Shown here in pieces: positions 23,366-34,160 of a stretch of DNA of 64,000 bases. The stretch is from Hevea brasiliensis (Eukaryota > Streptophyta > Magnoliopsida > Malpighiales > Euphorbiaceae), in contig NC_079504.1 of assembly GCF_030052815.1 (NCBI RefSeq), positions 86,616,249 through 86,680,248 on the forward strand. Reading direction: 5' to 3'. The first letter of the stretch is position 1; the number at the start of each line of letters is the position of its first letter. Made by a program: the position numbers and the translations under genes. A model generated the notes under the pieces. The model worked only from the letters and a program-made list of their open reading frames with translations. It was not told where the DNA came from and did no database searches.

Positions 23366-23413
23366 TGCACCACTGAGATATTGTCTCAGCGATAGCTTTT
23401 CATTGCTGTCGCA
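23366..23413 (+). promoter_or_regulatory. Conserved LTR double hairpin, element B 5' LTR (split by C)
   Basis: Hairpin I CTGAGA/TCTCAG (23373-23389). Hairpin II GCGATAGC...GCTGTCGC. Element C entered between this stem and the following G, so the acceptor-like CGCAG|G is separated here and resumes at 32107. Confidence 0.75.
23409..23413 (+). repeat. Target-site duplication of element C, left (TCGCA)
   Basis: TCGCA precedes TGTAACACCCC and recurs at 32102-32106. Confidence 0.93.
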
Positions 23414-26400
23414 TGTAACACCCCTAAGTTCGGTAGTGCGTTCTACTGTTTCGGTGACCAGTGTTGTCCGGACAGCTAGGATGCCTAGAACTATACTTCG
23501 TTATGAGTGACGAGACATAAAATAATGAAATACAAGAAAAGAAAATATAAGAAAAACAAAGGAAAAATAATAGCAAAGAAATGTAACCAAGTTAAGCGAG
23601 CCGAGAACCCTAGCGATGGGTGACCGCACCGGGAAGTCACAGCGTGGACCGTTGACTAGCCTTGGACTGCGAGGAACCCTGGAAAACATTTTTAGGACTT
23701 AAATAGAACCTTATAGAAGAATACATATCATTAGGAAGATCAAAGAAAAATTAAATAATTAGTACAAAGAAAAGTGAGAAATCAAAAAACAGACAAAACC
23801 CGGTGTTACCGAAAAATCGGGAATGCAACCCGAACAGGGGCATTATGGTCACTTGACTTTCCGAATTGTCTTTTGACCTAAATTTCCATTAAAAATAAAT
23901 AATATTACACTTAGAAAATAAAATGAAAAATTAATTTGGTGGTACCTAAAGTAAATAGCTAAAATTATGGGTTAATGTGGGATAAATGAACAATTAGCAT
24001 ATAATATGATTTAAATTTGGTGAGTGGACCTTTTGGGATTAATCAAACACTAAATGGGGCAGGTGTAAGTCCACTACACCATCTGCACATCTTCTTCTCC
24101 AAAGTTTCTTCACCATGCCGAAATGAAGGATGGGAAAATCCTCCATGGCCGTTTCTCTTCAAGCTTCATGCACTCCTCCATTTTAACTCCAATCACTTAG
24201 GTTCCTTCATTAAAGATTGTCTACACATCATAAGGAAGAGCTTGATACCAAAATTAAGAAGTTTAATCAAGGTTTGGCAAGTTCCAACTATAAGGTATGT
24301 TTGTATTTTGGAAAATTGCTTTGTTAAACTTTATGTTCATGTTATGGGTGTTGGTTTTGTAAAGAAAAATTTGAAGTTTGAGAAGCTATTGATATGTTCA
24401 TTTTGGATAGCCATGGAGTTATGTATTTGATGAAATATTTGTATATATATTTGATGAGAAATGATGTTGGTTAGGGTGATTTAATATCCTAGTAAATTAT
24501 TCCATATGTATATGGTGATTTTTGCACTTGGATGGAAATTGATGAATTGTAGGACACTTTGGTGTTGAGGAAGCTTTTCGGCAGCCTTGGGATTCTTGGA
24601 TAAATGTATGTGTTCATGAAGGTGTTGGCAGAAATATTGACATTAAGGTTGACGGATATGTATATAGATTGATTGTGTAAAGTGTATGTAAGAACTAGTA
24701 AGGTTTAGGTGTATATGTGATTGTATTTAGACTTTGTAAATGTGAGTTTTAATTGGTGTATTAAGGATGTTTGTAATCTGACCAAAGTGATGTTAATGTA
24801 AAGTGGAATATGGTTTTGGTAATGAACCAAAATAGAATTGGTAAGGGAAGTGGACATATAGTAATGTAAGTGTATAATTGATGTATGTTAAGTAAGGTAG
24901 TTAAGGGTAGTATTTATTTTAGTCTATAACTTTACATGTGTAACCTCAATTGGTATGAGACCAATTGGAGGTGGAACTAGGCACAAAATGTGCCAACTTT
25001 CATTGAGAAAGCATACCAAAATTCTGCTTGCAAGGTGACATAAAAAAATGACCAATTCCGATTAGGTGCAATTGAGACCTGAAAATGTACCAATTGGGCA
25101 GCAGTTAGTGTTTAGGCGATAACTCATTCAAAATAGGTCCAATTGACCTAAAATTTTAACCATGAATAGTTAAGACCCATACCTACAAGTCTTATGAAGA
25201 CACAAAAGCTCAGAAATGACCATAAGCAAGTCAAACAGCTTGCACAATTTCGGGTCCAAAAACTGGCCGAACCAAAGTTGACCAAATTGACCTAAAATTG
25301 ACCTAATTTGATGCCATTTGACCAGCAACAGTAAAATGACCATAACTTGGTCTACATAATTCGGATTGACCTAAAATTTTGCCTTGCGTTCCATAAGACA
25401 TGGATCTACAAGTTTGTAGTTTTAACCGAAACCCGAAAACTGAGGGAACTAGGTCGTCCGGCTAGGTCAAACTAGTATCCCGGAATCCAGCAAGTTGCAT
25501 TAAAATGCACTAAACAAGGAAATGAGTTTGGTAAAACGTACTAACCCTAAAACCCTATCGAATGTGACATATTAATGACACTAAAACCTAATTTACCTAA
25601 AACGCATCGAGGGTCGGTATATTAGGTGATTGAGCAAATAATAGCCTTCAGTGAATTAATTATCGAACATTATCGTTAGAGACAATTTAATTTAGTACTG
25701 AAACACTTCAAATTGTGTTTCTCAGTTACCAAAGACTCAGGAAAAGGGAAGGAAACACTGAGTCCAGACCAGGAGACAATTATCAGAGGTTGTGCACAAC
25801 GGCTATTTCTTTTGAATTTTTCAATTGAAATGAATTATGACTATTGTACATTATTGTTTTAAATTGTGGAAATGTGTTTGAATGGATATTTATTGCTTGA
25901 AAAGCATTGTAAATGATTTGATGGATACTATTGATTGAAAAGCACTGTAAATGGTTTTTGTGGAAATTAAAGATAATTATGAATTGTGTTGCCATTTTGT
26001 GAATGAAATTATAACTTTGGAAATTTATTGGATTCTCACGAATCATTTGAATAAAATGTTTGGAATTGATTTTGTTTTCACACTTAGCATGACAGTATCA
26101 TATCATTCCTTCTCCTTTTATGGGGTTGTGATCGTTTATTTTCCTTCTCCATTTATGGAGTCGTGATCGTTTATTTTTCTCCCTCTCTGGTTTACCAGTT
26201 GAGGTGATCGGATGAGTACTCATTATATAGCTAGCTCCCGTCCTCATTGATTTCGATTAGTGGGGTAGTGATTGCTTTGTCGTGGTGTACAACGCGTCAT
26301 TGATCGGAAATTTCAGACATGGCTTAAGTAGTGAATGAATTGGCAACATCGTATTCTTAAATTATTCGACTAAATTGTGTTGTTATGCGATTTGATAATT

Positions 26401-26599
26401 TGTGAAATGAAGTTTAAATTCTTATTGACATTTACTGTCTTTTGAATTTAACTATGTTTTGATTATTGAGATTTATTGTGATATTGTGTTAAATTCCTTA
26501 TGACAGTATTATCTTGAATTTAACTATGGTTTTTAAGTATCCACTATTTATTTGAATTATGAATTGTGATTTAAATTTGTATTTAGTTAATGTTGTGCA

Positions 26600-26645
26600 C
26601 CACTGAGACATTGTCTCAGCGATAGCTTTTTATTGTCGCCGCAGT
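26600..26645 (+). promoter_or_regulatory. Conserved LTR double hairpin, element C 5' LTR
   Basis: Hairpin I CTGAGAC/ATT loop/GTCTCAG. Hairpin II is weakened here (GCGATAGC with TTGTCGCCGC), in a patch with small indels. It ends GCAG|TAG. Confidence 0.7.
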
Positions 26646-26790
26646 AGATGCATGAGCAGTCAAGAAACTAGTCGCTAGTACCTCCAAATGAGAGACTACC
26701 GGGTATAATGAGTATACCAATATTTTGTATTTAGTAATGTAATGTATGTTCACTGTATATACATATTGTTGTTGGTTTTGAGCAGTTGTA

Positions 26791-26796
26791 AATAAA
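26791..26796 (+). terminator. Candidate poly(A) signal, element C 5' LTR
   Basis: AATAAA follows the cross-family motif GAGCAGTTGTA and a TGTA-rich upstream stretch. The same arrangement is at 31652-31657 and, reversed, at 33955-33960 and 52827-52832. Confidence 0.55.
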
Positions 26797-27244
26797 AATT
26801 ATACATTGAAGTTGCAAAATAATTATGAGATATTTTGACTTATAAAAATTGTATTATATTTTCTCTATCTCAGTCCTTGAAAAATTACTGTGAATTTGAC
26901 TTGAGAACTGTGTTGGGTTAAGAAAAATGTTGAAATTGAGATTTGGAAATTTATTGAAGTGTTTTTCACAGGTTTTTCTGAAGAACTGTTTTATCCAAAA
27001 TACAGATGGCACTCTGCCAAAATTTTTACAGAAATTCCAAATAATTCAAATGAGTTAGTTCTATTACGCTCAAAAGGTTTTTAACACTGTAAATAGTGCT
27101 CACCATCGTAAAAGAAGTAAGAAAAGTTTTTAAAATCCCTTGTAGTGTATTTAATGGATTATCGATGAGACGAGTTGGTAATTCATTAGGTATACTACGG
27201 GATCATGTTATGCCCCTTAGAGGGTAGGGTGTGACATGTTTTAG

Positions 27245-27256
27245 TGGTATCGAGCA
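27245..27256 (+). promoter_or_regulatory. Element C primer-binding site, one base short
   Basis: TGGTATCGAGCA: the expected CAG has become CG, by loss of the A, compared with TGGTATCAGAGC of B, D, E and G. A real loss would weaken tRNA-iMet priming; the same CAG-to-CG pattern elsewhere suggests a sequence-quality issue. Confidence 0.85.
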
Positions 27257-27422
27257 ATGTTTTTAAATTCGTTTTCACTGTTACTTGAATATTCTTTCTT
27301 CATAGTACAACTGATCAATATCATTTTTTTATACATACAATACATTACATAATAAATATTCACTAACGTGAGGAAATCTCCTTGTGTTATTGGTTCAGAG
27401 ATCTAAAATCCTCACATTGACT

Positions 27423-28879
27423 ATGGAAGAGGGTGATCGTTCAATGATCAATCTATTGAGGCCGAGGTGCAAGGGATGCCCTGTGCCTACATAATGTTAG
27501 TGGTTCAAAGACACCACTGCCTGCATCGCAGCTTTCGCTCGTCATTACAGATGGCTGCAATGTTCCAACAAATGGTCGCAATGTACCTACTCAAGTCCCA
27601 ATATGCATACACGGTGGTACAACCACAGTCTCCTACTAGGCAGTCTGACAAATTGATGAAGTATGGGGCTACAGAGTTTAAGGGGACAGTAGATCCTCTA
27701 GAAGCTGAACAATGGTTAGAGAGGATGGACAGGGTATTCAAGAAATTGCATTGCACGGAAGAGCTCAGATTTGAATACTCAGTGTCTTTGCTACAGGGGG
27801 ATGCTTATGACTGGTGAAAAACCATTCCCCACAGTCAGGTAGAACCTGCATTGTTAACATGGAATGACTTCCTCAGGGAATTCAGACAGAAATATGTCCC
27901 TGATGCTTATGTAGACCAGAAGTTACAAGAATTCCTAAGTTTGAAATAGGGGAACAGATCAGTGGCTGAGTATGAAAGAGAATTTTCCCGCCTTAGCCAT
28001 TATGCAGTGAGTCTACTCTCTACCAGCAGGGAGAGATGCAAGAGGTTTGAAACTGGCTTGAAGCCTAGTATCAGATTACAAGTAGTAGGCTTCAAACACA
28101 CTAACTTCTCTGAACTTATTTCTCAAGCCCTAGAGTTAGAAAGAATTGAGTTTGAAGCTGCTCTTGAGAAAAATAGATCAGAGAAGATAGAGGAAGAGGG
28201 AAAATCTGTAGAACAGAGTTCCAGTGGTCCCACTGGAAAGAGGAAGAACTATGAGGGACACAGCAGAGGTGGCAAGAAGTCTGGTAGGGGAAGACATTCA
28301 GGACAGAAACCTCCTCTATCTGGTCAGCCGAGTACCGGAGGTTCCTACCATTCCCGCCAATGTGAAAATTATGGAAGATATCATGGTGGGATATGCTATA
28401 AGGCTATTAGAGCCTGTTATAACTGTGGAGGCACAGGACATTTTGCCAAGGACTGCACCAGTAGTCGCAGAGTTGGACCACCTCCTACTACTGCAGAAGG
28501 GTCAGTTCAGAGCCCTGTCACCAGAAGCTCACAACCACCCAGCAGAGGTAGAGGCAGGGGTAGAGGTAGCCCAGCAGGTAGCCAAGGTACAATGAAACAT
28601 TCAGAGCAAGACAGTGCTCCGGTCAGAGTCTATGCAATGAGACAGAGGGAAGAGGCCGAGACATCTGATGTTGTGGCTGGTACCTTCTTAACTTCTAACC
28701 AAGATGTGTTTGTGCTATTTGATCCGGGTTCTACCCATTCTTATTTGAGTGCTAGCATCATTGATTGCATTGCTGTTCCATGTACAAAAATGGACTTTGA
28801 GGTCCTAGTAACAAGTCCGCTAGGACAGGAGGTCAGGGAAATAAATTTTGATGCATTAGTGATTAGTCCTTTAGGATAG
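27423..28879 (+). pseudogene. gag: Element C gag-protease
   Basis: ATG at 27423 matches the starts in B, D and E. Frameshifts near 27440-27560 scramble the N-terminus. The frame from about 27600 then gives the gag core ([33 protein letters not shown]), with stops at 27815 (TGA, from TGG) and 27947 (TAG, from CAG). The 305-aa frame from 27962 adds the gag C-terminus, a degenerate first cysteine motif (CENYGR, second Cys replaced by Tyr), an intact zinc knuckle CYNCGGTGHFAKDC, a basic Gly/Arg stretch and an aspartic protease active site FDPGSTHS. The frame ends at 28879, just where the autonomous elements continue into the rest of protease and RT. Confidence 0.92.
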
Positions 28880-29775
28880 GGATTGTGATAATAGGTGAAA
28901 TTAGTTTTGGAAGAGTTTATCGGCGAAAAGTATTTCCTGACACACCATAAATTATAAAGCTAATTGGCGAGCCTATTTAATGTAAAGCAAGAGGACGTAA
29001 AAGTAAGTTACAGTAATAGAATTGCTCTAGATGAAGGCAGAGATGTTACTGTTAGTAATTGTTAATGGATATTGTAATCAGAATAAGTTCGGATATCAGT
29101 GAATTCGAAAAGGACAAAGGATAGGAAAGTTTGATCTATTGGGATGTATTGTAGTAACTATGCAATGTTCTTGATTGTTTATATCAGAACCGCAGATTAC
29201 AGTACTAACTTGAGATTATTGTGTAGAGCTACGTACTATCTGATGGTACACCTAGATGAGGATAGTTGCCAACGGCATCTGTTTTTGTATAGTTATGCCA
29301 GGACATAATTTAATTGTTAGAAATAAGTTTGAAAATCCTACTTAGGGATCTAAAACTCAAAAGTTAGAATATCGAAAGGTTATAGTTCGGTATAAAAGAA
29401 AGTAAGTTATAAAATATTGACAGATAAAAAGAGTTATGGAAGTAGAGATTTGAACAGCTGATTCATATATAACAAAGAAATATTACTAATGTGAGGAAGA
29501 CTATGGACCAAAATGGTCAAAGGACCAATGACTGATGAATGATTCTAACACGACCTCAAGGGTCATTCAAGAAGGAACATGAATCGAAATATTAGACAGG
29601 ACAATAGTAAGAGGAGATTAGTGTTATACAAACAAATTAAACGTTGTATTAGATTGTTAAAAGTCTTATTCAAATTTGAGGAAAAGAAGATTACACGATC
29701 GTATAGAAAGGAGAAAATAAACGTATGACTATTGTAAGATGGCTATTGGGTAAAATTTCGTGGATGAAATTATTT
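28880..29775 (+). other. Conserved noncoding block replacing pol in element C
   Basis: About 0.9 kb with stops in all frames and no RT, RNase H or integrase motif. It is nearly identical, reversed, to 39642-40538 of element E, where it also joins gag-protease directly to the polypurine tract. I do not recognise its origin. Confidence 0.88.
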
Positions 29776-29790
29776 TAAGGGGGGGAGAAT
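29776..29790 (+). promoter_or_regulatory. Element C polypurine tract
   Basis: AAGGGGGGGAGAAT-type tract directly before the 3' LTR, preceded by ATTTCGTGGATGAAAT. Confidence 0.9.
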
Positions 29791-32101
29791 TGTAACACCC
29801 CTAAGTTCGGTAGTGCGTTCTACTGTTCTGATGACCAGTGTTGTCTGGACAGCTAGGATGCCTAGAACTACACTTCGTTATGAGTGACGAGACATAAAAT
29901 AATGAAATACAAGAAAATAAAATATAAGAAAAACAAAGGAAAAATAATAACAAAGAAATATAACCAAGTTAAGCGAGCCGAGAACCCTAGCGATGGGTGA
30001 CCTTGACCGGAAGTCACACATGTGGACCGTTGACTAGCTCGGACTACGGGAAACCTGGAAAACATTTTTAGGACTTAAATAGACCCTTATAGAAGAATAA
30101 ATATCATTAGGAAGATCAAAGAAAAATTAAATAATTAGTACAAAGAAAAGTGAGAAATCGAAAAACAGACAAAACCCGGTGTTACCGAAAAATCGGGAAT
30201 GCAACCCGAACAGGGGCATTATGGTCACTTGACATCCCGAATTGTCTTTTGACCTAAATGTCCATTAAAAATAAATAATATTACACTTAGAAAATAAAAT
30301 GAAAAATTAATTTGGTGGTACCTAAAGTAAATAGCTAAAATTATGGGTTAATGTGGGATAAATGAACAATTAACATATAATATGATTTAAATTTGGTGAG
30401 TAGACCACTTGGGATTAATCAAACACTAAATGGGGCAGGTGTAAGTCCACTACACCATCTGCACATCATCTTCTCCAAAGTTTCTTCACCATGCCGAAAT
30501 GAAGGATGGGAAAATCCTCCATGGCCGTTTCTCTTCAAGCTTCATGCACTCCTCCATTTTAACTCCAATCACTTAGGTTCCTTCATTAAAGATTGTCTAC
30601 ACATCATAAGGAAGAGCTTGATACCAAAATTAAGAAGTTTAATCAAGGTTTGGCAAGTTCCAACCATAAGGTAAGTTTGTATTTTAGAAGATTGCTTTGT
30701 TAAACTTTATGTTCATGTTATGGGTGTTGGTTTTGTGAAGAAAAATTTGAAGTTTGAGAAGCTATTGATATGTTCATTTTGGACAGCCATGGAGTTATGT
30801 ATTGATTTAGTGTGATTTGTGAAAATTGAAGTTAATTATGAATTGTGTTGCCATTTTGTGAATGAAATTATGACTTTGGAAATTTATTGGATTCTCACGA
30901 ATCATTTGAATAAAATGTTTTGAATTGATATTGTGTTCACACTTAGCATGATAGTATCATATCGTTCCTTCTTCATTTACGGGGTTGTGATTGTTTATTT
31001 TCCTTCTCCATTTATGGAGTCGTGATCGTTTATTTTTCTCCCTCTCTGGTTTACCAGTTGAGGTGATCGGATGAGTACTCATTATATAGCTAGCTCCCTT
31101 CCTCATTGATTTCGATTAGTGGGGTTGTGATTGCTTTGTCGTGGTGTACAATGCGGCATTGATCGGAAATTTGTGTCATGGCTTAAGTTGTGAATGAATT
31201 GGTAACACTGTATTCTTAAATTATTCGACTAAATTGTGTTGTTATGCGATTTGATAATTTGTGAAATGAAGTTTAAATTCTTATTGACATTTACTGTCTT
31301 TTGAATTTAACTATGTTTTGATTATTGAGATTTATTATGATATTGTGTTAAATTCCTTATGACAGTATTGTCTTGAATTTAACTATGGTTTTTAAGTAAC
31401 TACTATTTATTTGAATTATGAATTGTGATTTAACTTTGTAGTTAGTTAATGTTGTGCACCACTGAGACATTGTCTCAGCGATAGCTTTTTATTTCTATCA
31501 CAGGTAGACAGACAGACAGTGCAGCAGACTAGGCTGCTAGTACCTCCAGCGAGAGACTACCGGGTATAATGAGTATACCAATATTTTGTATTTTGTAATG
31601 TAATGTATGTTCACTGTATGTACATATTGTTGTTGGTTTTGAGCAGTTGTAAATAAAAATTGTACATTGAAGTTGCAAAATAATTATGAGATATTTTGAC
31701 TTGTAAAAATTGTATTATATTTTCTCTATCTCAGTCTTTGAAAAATTACTGTGAATTTAACTTGAGAACTGTGTTGGGTTGAGAAAAATGTTGAAGTTGA
31801 GATTTGGAAATTTATTGAAGTGTTTTTCACAGGTTTTCTGAAGAACTGTTTTATCCAAAATACAGATGACACTCTGCCAAAATTTTTACAGAAATTCCAA
31901 ATAATTCAAATGTGTTAGTTCTATTACGTCAGTTCAAAAAGGTTTTTACACTTATAAATAGTGCTCACCGCTGTAAAAGAAGTAAGAAAAGTTTTTAAAA
32001 TCCCTTGTAGTGTATTTAATGGATTATCAGTAGACGGAGTTGGTAATTCATTAGGTATGCTACGGGATCATGTTATGCCTTACAGAGGGTAGGGTGTGAC
32101 A
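29791..32101 (+). repeat. Element C 3' LTR, internally deleted
   Basis: About 2311 bp. It matches the 5' LTR up to about 30800 (CATGGAGTTATGTATTGA), then jumps to sequence equivalent to about 25955 (AATTATGAATTGTGTTGCC). About 1.5 kb, including both CATAACT modules, is missing. The donor-like GT at 30671, double hairpin and poly(A)-like signal remain. Confidence 0.92.
31459..31503 (+). promoter_or_regulatory. Conserved LTR double hairpin, element C 3' LTR
   Basis: Hairpin I CTGAGAC/GTCTCAG. In hairpin II the 3' arm has changed to CTATC, which pairs with GATAG of the unchanged 5' arm, shifting the stem. It ends ACAG|GTAG. Confidence 0.72.
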
Positions 32102-32106
32102 TCGCA
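32102..32106 (+). repeat. Target-site duplication of element C, right (TCGCA)
   Basis: Follows GGGTGTGACA; element B LTR continues with GGTTGATAG. Confidence 0.93.
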
Positions 32107-32719
32107 GGTTGATAGATAGACAGGGCAGCAGACTAGGCTGCTAGTACCTCCAGTGAGAGATTTTCGGGTATAATGAGTATACCACATTTTGCATTTTATA
32201 CTGTAATGTATGTTCACTGTATGTACATATTGTTTTTGATTTTGAGCAGTTGTAAATTCAAATTGTACCTTGAAGTTGTAAAATAATTATGAGTTATTTT
32301 GGCTTGTAAAAATTGTATTATATTTCTTGTATCTCAGTCTTTGAAAAATCACTGTGGATTTGAGTTGAGAAATATGTTGTGTTGAGAAAAATATTGGAGT
32401 TGAGATTTGGAAATATATTGAAGTGCTTTTTACAGGTTTTTCTGAAGAACTGTTTTATCCAAAATACAGATGGCACTTTGCCAAAATTTTTATAGAAATT
32501 CCAAATAATTCAAATGTGTTAGTTCTATCACTTTAGTTCAAAAAGGTTTTTAACACCTATAAATAGTGCTCACCACTGTGCTCACCACTGTAAAAGAAGT
32601 AAGAAAAGTTTTTAAAATCCCTTGTAGTGTATTTAATGGGTTATCAGTAGACGGAGTTGATAATTAATTAGGTATACTACGGGATCATGTTATGCCTTAC
32701 AAAGGGGTAGGGTGTAATA
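32107..32719 (+). repeat. Element B 5' LTR, second piece
   Basis: It continues from the interrupted hairpin to the LTR end, which has decayed from GTGTGACA to GTGTAATA. It includes the GGTATA/TATACC hairpin (near 32168-32184), GAGCAGTTGTAAAT and the conserved terminal block. It matches about 63103-63710 of the 3' LTR. Confidence 0.9.
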
Positions 32720-32727
32720 TGTTTTAG

Positions 32728-32740
32728 TGGTATCAGAGCT
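32728..32740 (+). promoter_or_regulatory. Element B primer-binding site (tRNA-iMet)
   Basis: TGGTATCAGAGCT, eight bases beyond the LTR end (TGTTTTAG spacer). The same spacer is seen in C and, with slight variation, in D and E. Confidence 0.93.
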
Positions 32741-32910
32741 AGTTTCTTTAAATTCTGTTTTCACCTATTATTTGAATATTCTTTCTTCGTAGTACAACTG
32801 CTCAATATCATTGTTTGATACATGCAGTACATTACATTATAAATATGCACTAACGAGAGGAAATATCTTTGTGTTAATTGTTCAGGAGATCTAAGATCCT
32901 CGCATTGACT

Positions 32911-33464
32911 ATGGAAAAGGGTGATAGTTCAGTCGATCAATCTATTGAGGCTGAGGTGCAAGGGGATGCCCCATGCCTACACAATGTCAGTGGTTCAAAG
33001 AAGACACTGCGATCTGCAGCTTCTGCTCGATTCGCAAAGAAATTGTCGCAATGTTCCAACAAATGGCTGGTAATGTGCCTACTCAAGTCCCAATATAGAC
33101 ACCAGTGGTACAACCACGCCTCTCGCTAGGCAAGATGACAAATTGATGAAGTATGGGGCTCTGAGTTCAAGGGGACATAGATCCTCTAGAAGTCGAGCAG
33201 TGGTTAAAGAGGATGGATAGGGTATTCAAGAAACTGCACTGCACAGAGGAGCTCAGATTTGAATACTCAGTATCTTTGCTAAAGGGGGATGCTTATGACT
33301 GGTGGAAAACCATTCCCCACAGTCTGGTGGAACCTGCAGTGCTAACAAGGAATGACTTTCTCTGGGAATTCAGACAGAAATATGTCCCTGATGCTTATGT
33401 AGACCAGAAGTTACAAGAATTCCTAAGTCTGAAACAGGGGAACAGATCAGTGGCCGAGTATGAA
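32911..33464 (+). pseudogene. gag: Element B gag, N-terminal piece
   Basis: ATG at 32911 (MEKGD) matches the gag starts of C, D and E. The frame runs MEKGDSSVDQSIEAEVQGDA, then shifts near 33000-33180. The 33213 frame restores the gag core ([56 protein letters not shown]). Unlike C and E, the LSLK-Q-GN glutamine codon is intact (CAG). It is cut after AEYE at 33464 by element D and resumes at 56013. Confidence 0.9.
33460..33464 (+). repeat. Target-site duplication of element D, left (ATGAA)
   Basis: Precedes TGTCACAC and recurs at 56013-56017 after GGGTGTTACA. Confidence 0.93.
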
Positions 33465-34109
33465 TGTCACACATTACCCCTCCGTAAGGCATAATATGAT
33501 CCCGTAGAATACTTAATGAACTACCGAACTTCACCTACCGATAACTCATTAAGTACTCTACAAGGGATTTTAAAACAATTTTCTTACATTTTGGAAGTGG
33601 TGAGCATTTTAGTGGGAATTAAAAACCATTTATTCAAGTTTAAATACTAGTAAAAAATTTTGTCCATTTTAAATTTTGCATAAATTTTATAAAAATTTTG
33701 TGAGTTCCCTCTGTATTTTGAGAAACCAGTTCTTCCAAGACCTGTAAAAAGCACTTCCAAAAGTTTTCCACAACTCCCAATCTCCAATAAAACTCAAATC
33801 AACCCAATTCAAATCACTTCAAAGCAATTTCCACAATTTAATCAAATTTGGTCATCACAAAATTTTTAATACTTCATTAACAAGGCATTAAGCAGAAAAT
33901 TCATATTTACAAATATTAAATTTACAGAAGCAACCCAAAATAATATTATTACAATTTATTTACAACTGCTCAACTACATTGATACATATAACATTTCTAT
34001 ATTTACATCAAAATTATCTACAAGGGTATAAAATAATACCCGTACAAAAGCTTGATGTGATCTTCAACTCAGTAGCAGCTCACTCTGCTGCTTTTTCCTT
34101 GCTCTTATC

Positions 34110-34160
34110 TGCGACAGCAAAATAAGCCATCGCTGAGTATAAAAATACTCAGTGGTGCAC
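34110..34160 (-). promoter_or_regulatory. Conserved LTR double hairpin, element D left LTR
   Basis: Hairpin I is an 8 bp stem CTGAGTAT/ATACTCAG. Hairpin II is GCGATGGC/GCTGTCGC with two G-U pairs. It ends TCGCAG|ATAAG on the minus strand. Confidence 0.78.

Larger units (their letters stand above)
20803..23413 (+). repeat. Element B 5' LTR, first piece (5' truncated)
   Basis: It aligns by eye with 60507-63102 of the 3' LTR nearly throughout. It starts at a shared AACAG with copia sequence on its left. It contains the donor-like GT at 21252, two CATAACT/TGACCTGAAATTTT modules (near 22068 and 22297) and the double hairpin cut by element C. The 63-aa ORF at 22669 is incidental. Confidence 0.9.
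23414..27236 (+). repeat. Element C 5' LTR
   Basis: About 3823 bp, TGTAACACCCCTAAG to AGGGTGTGACA. It holds the CCGGTGACCAG block, donor-like GT at 24295, modules near 25112 and 25337, the GAGTACTC/TAGCTAGCTC block (about 26211-26235) and the double hairpin. The 137-aa ORF at 24017 lies over the putative leader exon. It recurs, shortened, in the 3' LTR but not in B, so I do not call it a gene. Confidence 0.93.
23414..32101 (+). mobile_element. Element C: non-autonomous gag-protease gypsy element
   Basis: Two LTRs of the B type (23414-27236; 29791-32101), a primer-binding site, a gag-protease frame and a polypurine tract, bounded by TCGCA duplications. RT, RNase H and integrase are absent: about 0.9 kb of noncoding DNA lies where pol should be. 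Element E (35738-46082) has the same plan and the same noncoding block at another site, so this is a propagated family and not a one-off deletion. The 3' LTR is about 1.5 kb shorter than the 5' LTR. Confidence 0.92.

Noticed and set aside
24017..24430. 137-aa ORF in the C 5' LTR, with a 93-aa version at 30393
   Set aside because: The same LTR stretch in B and E is broken by indels and stops, and no domain is recognisable. It overlaps the putative leader exon and is best read as chance coding in LTR sequence.
28224..28595. 123-aa alternative-frame ORF inside gag of C (also 40823-41194, 50878-51330)
   Set aside because: Shadow frames of the zinc-knuckle and Gly/Arg-rich coding; low complexity explains their length.
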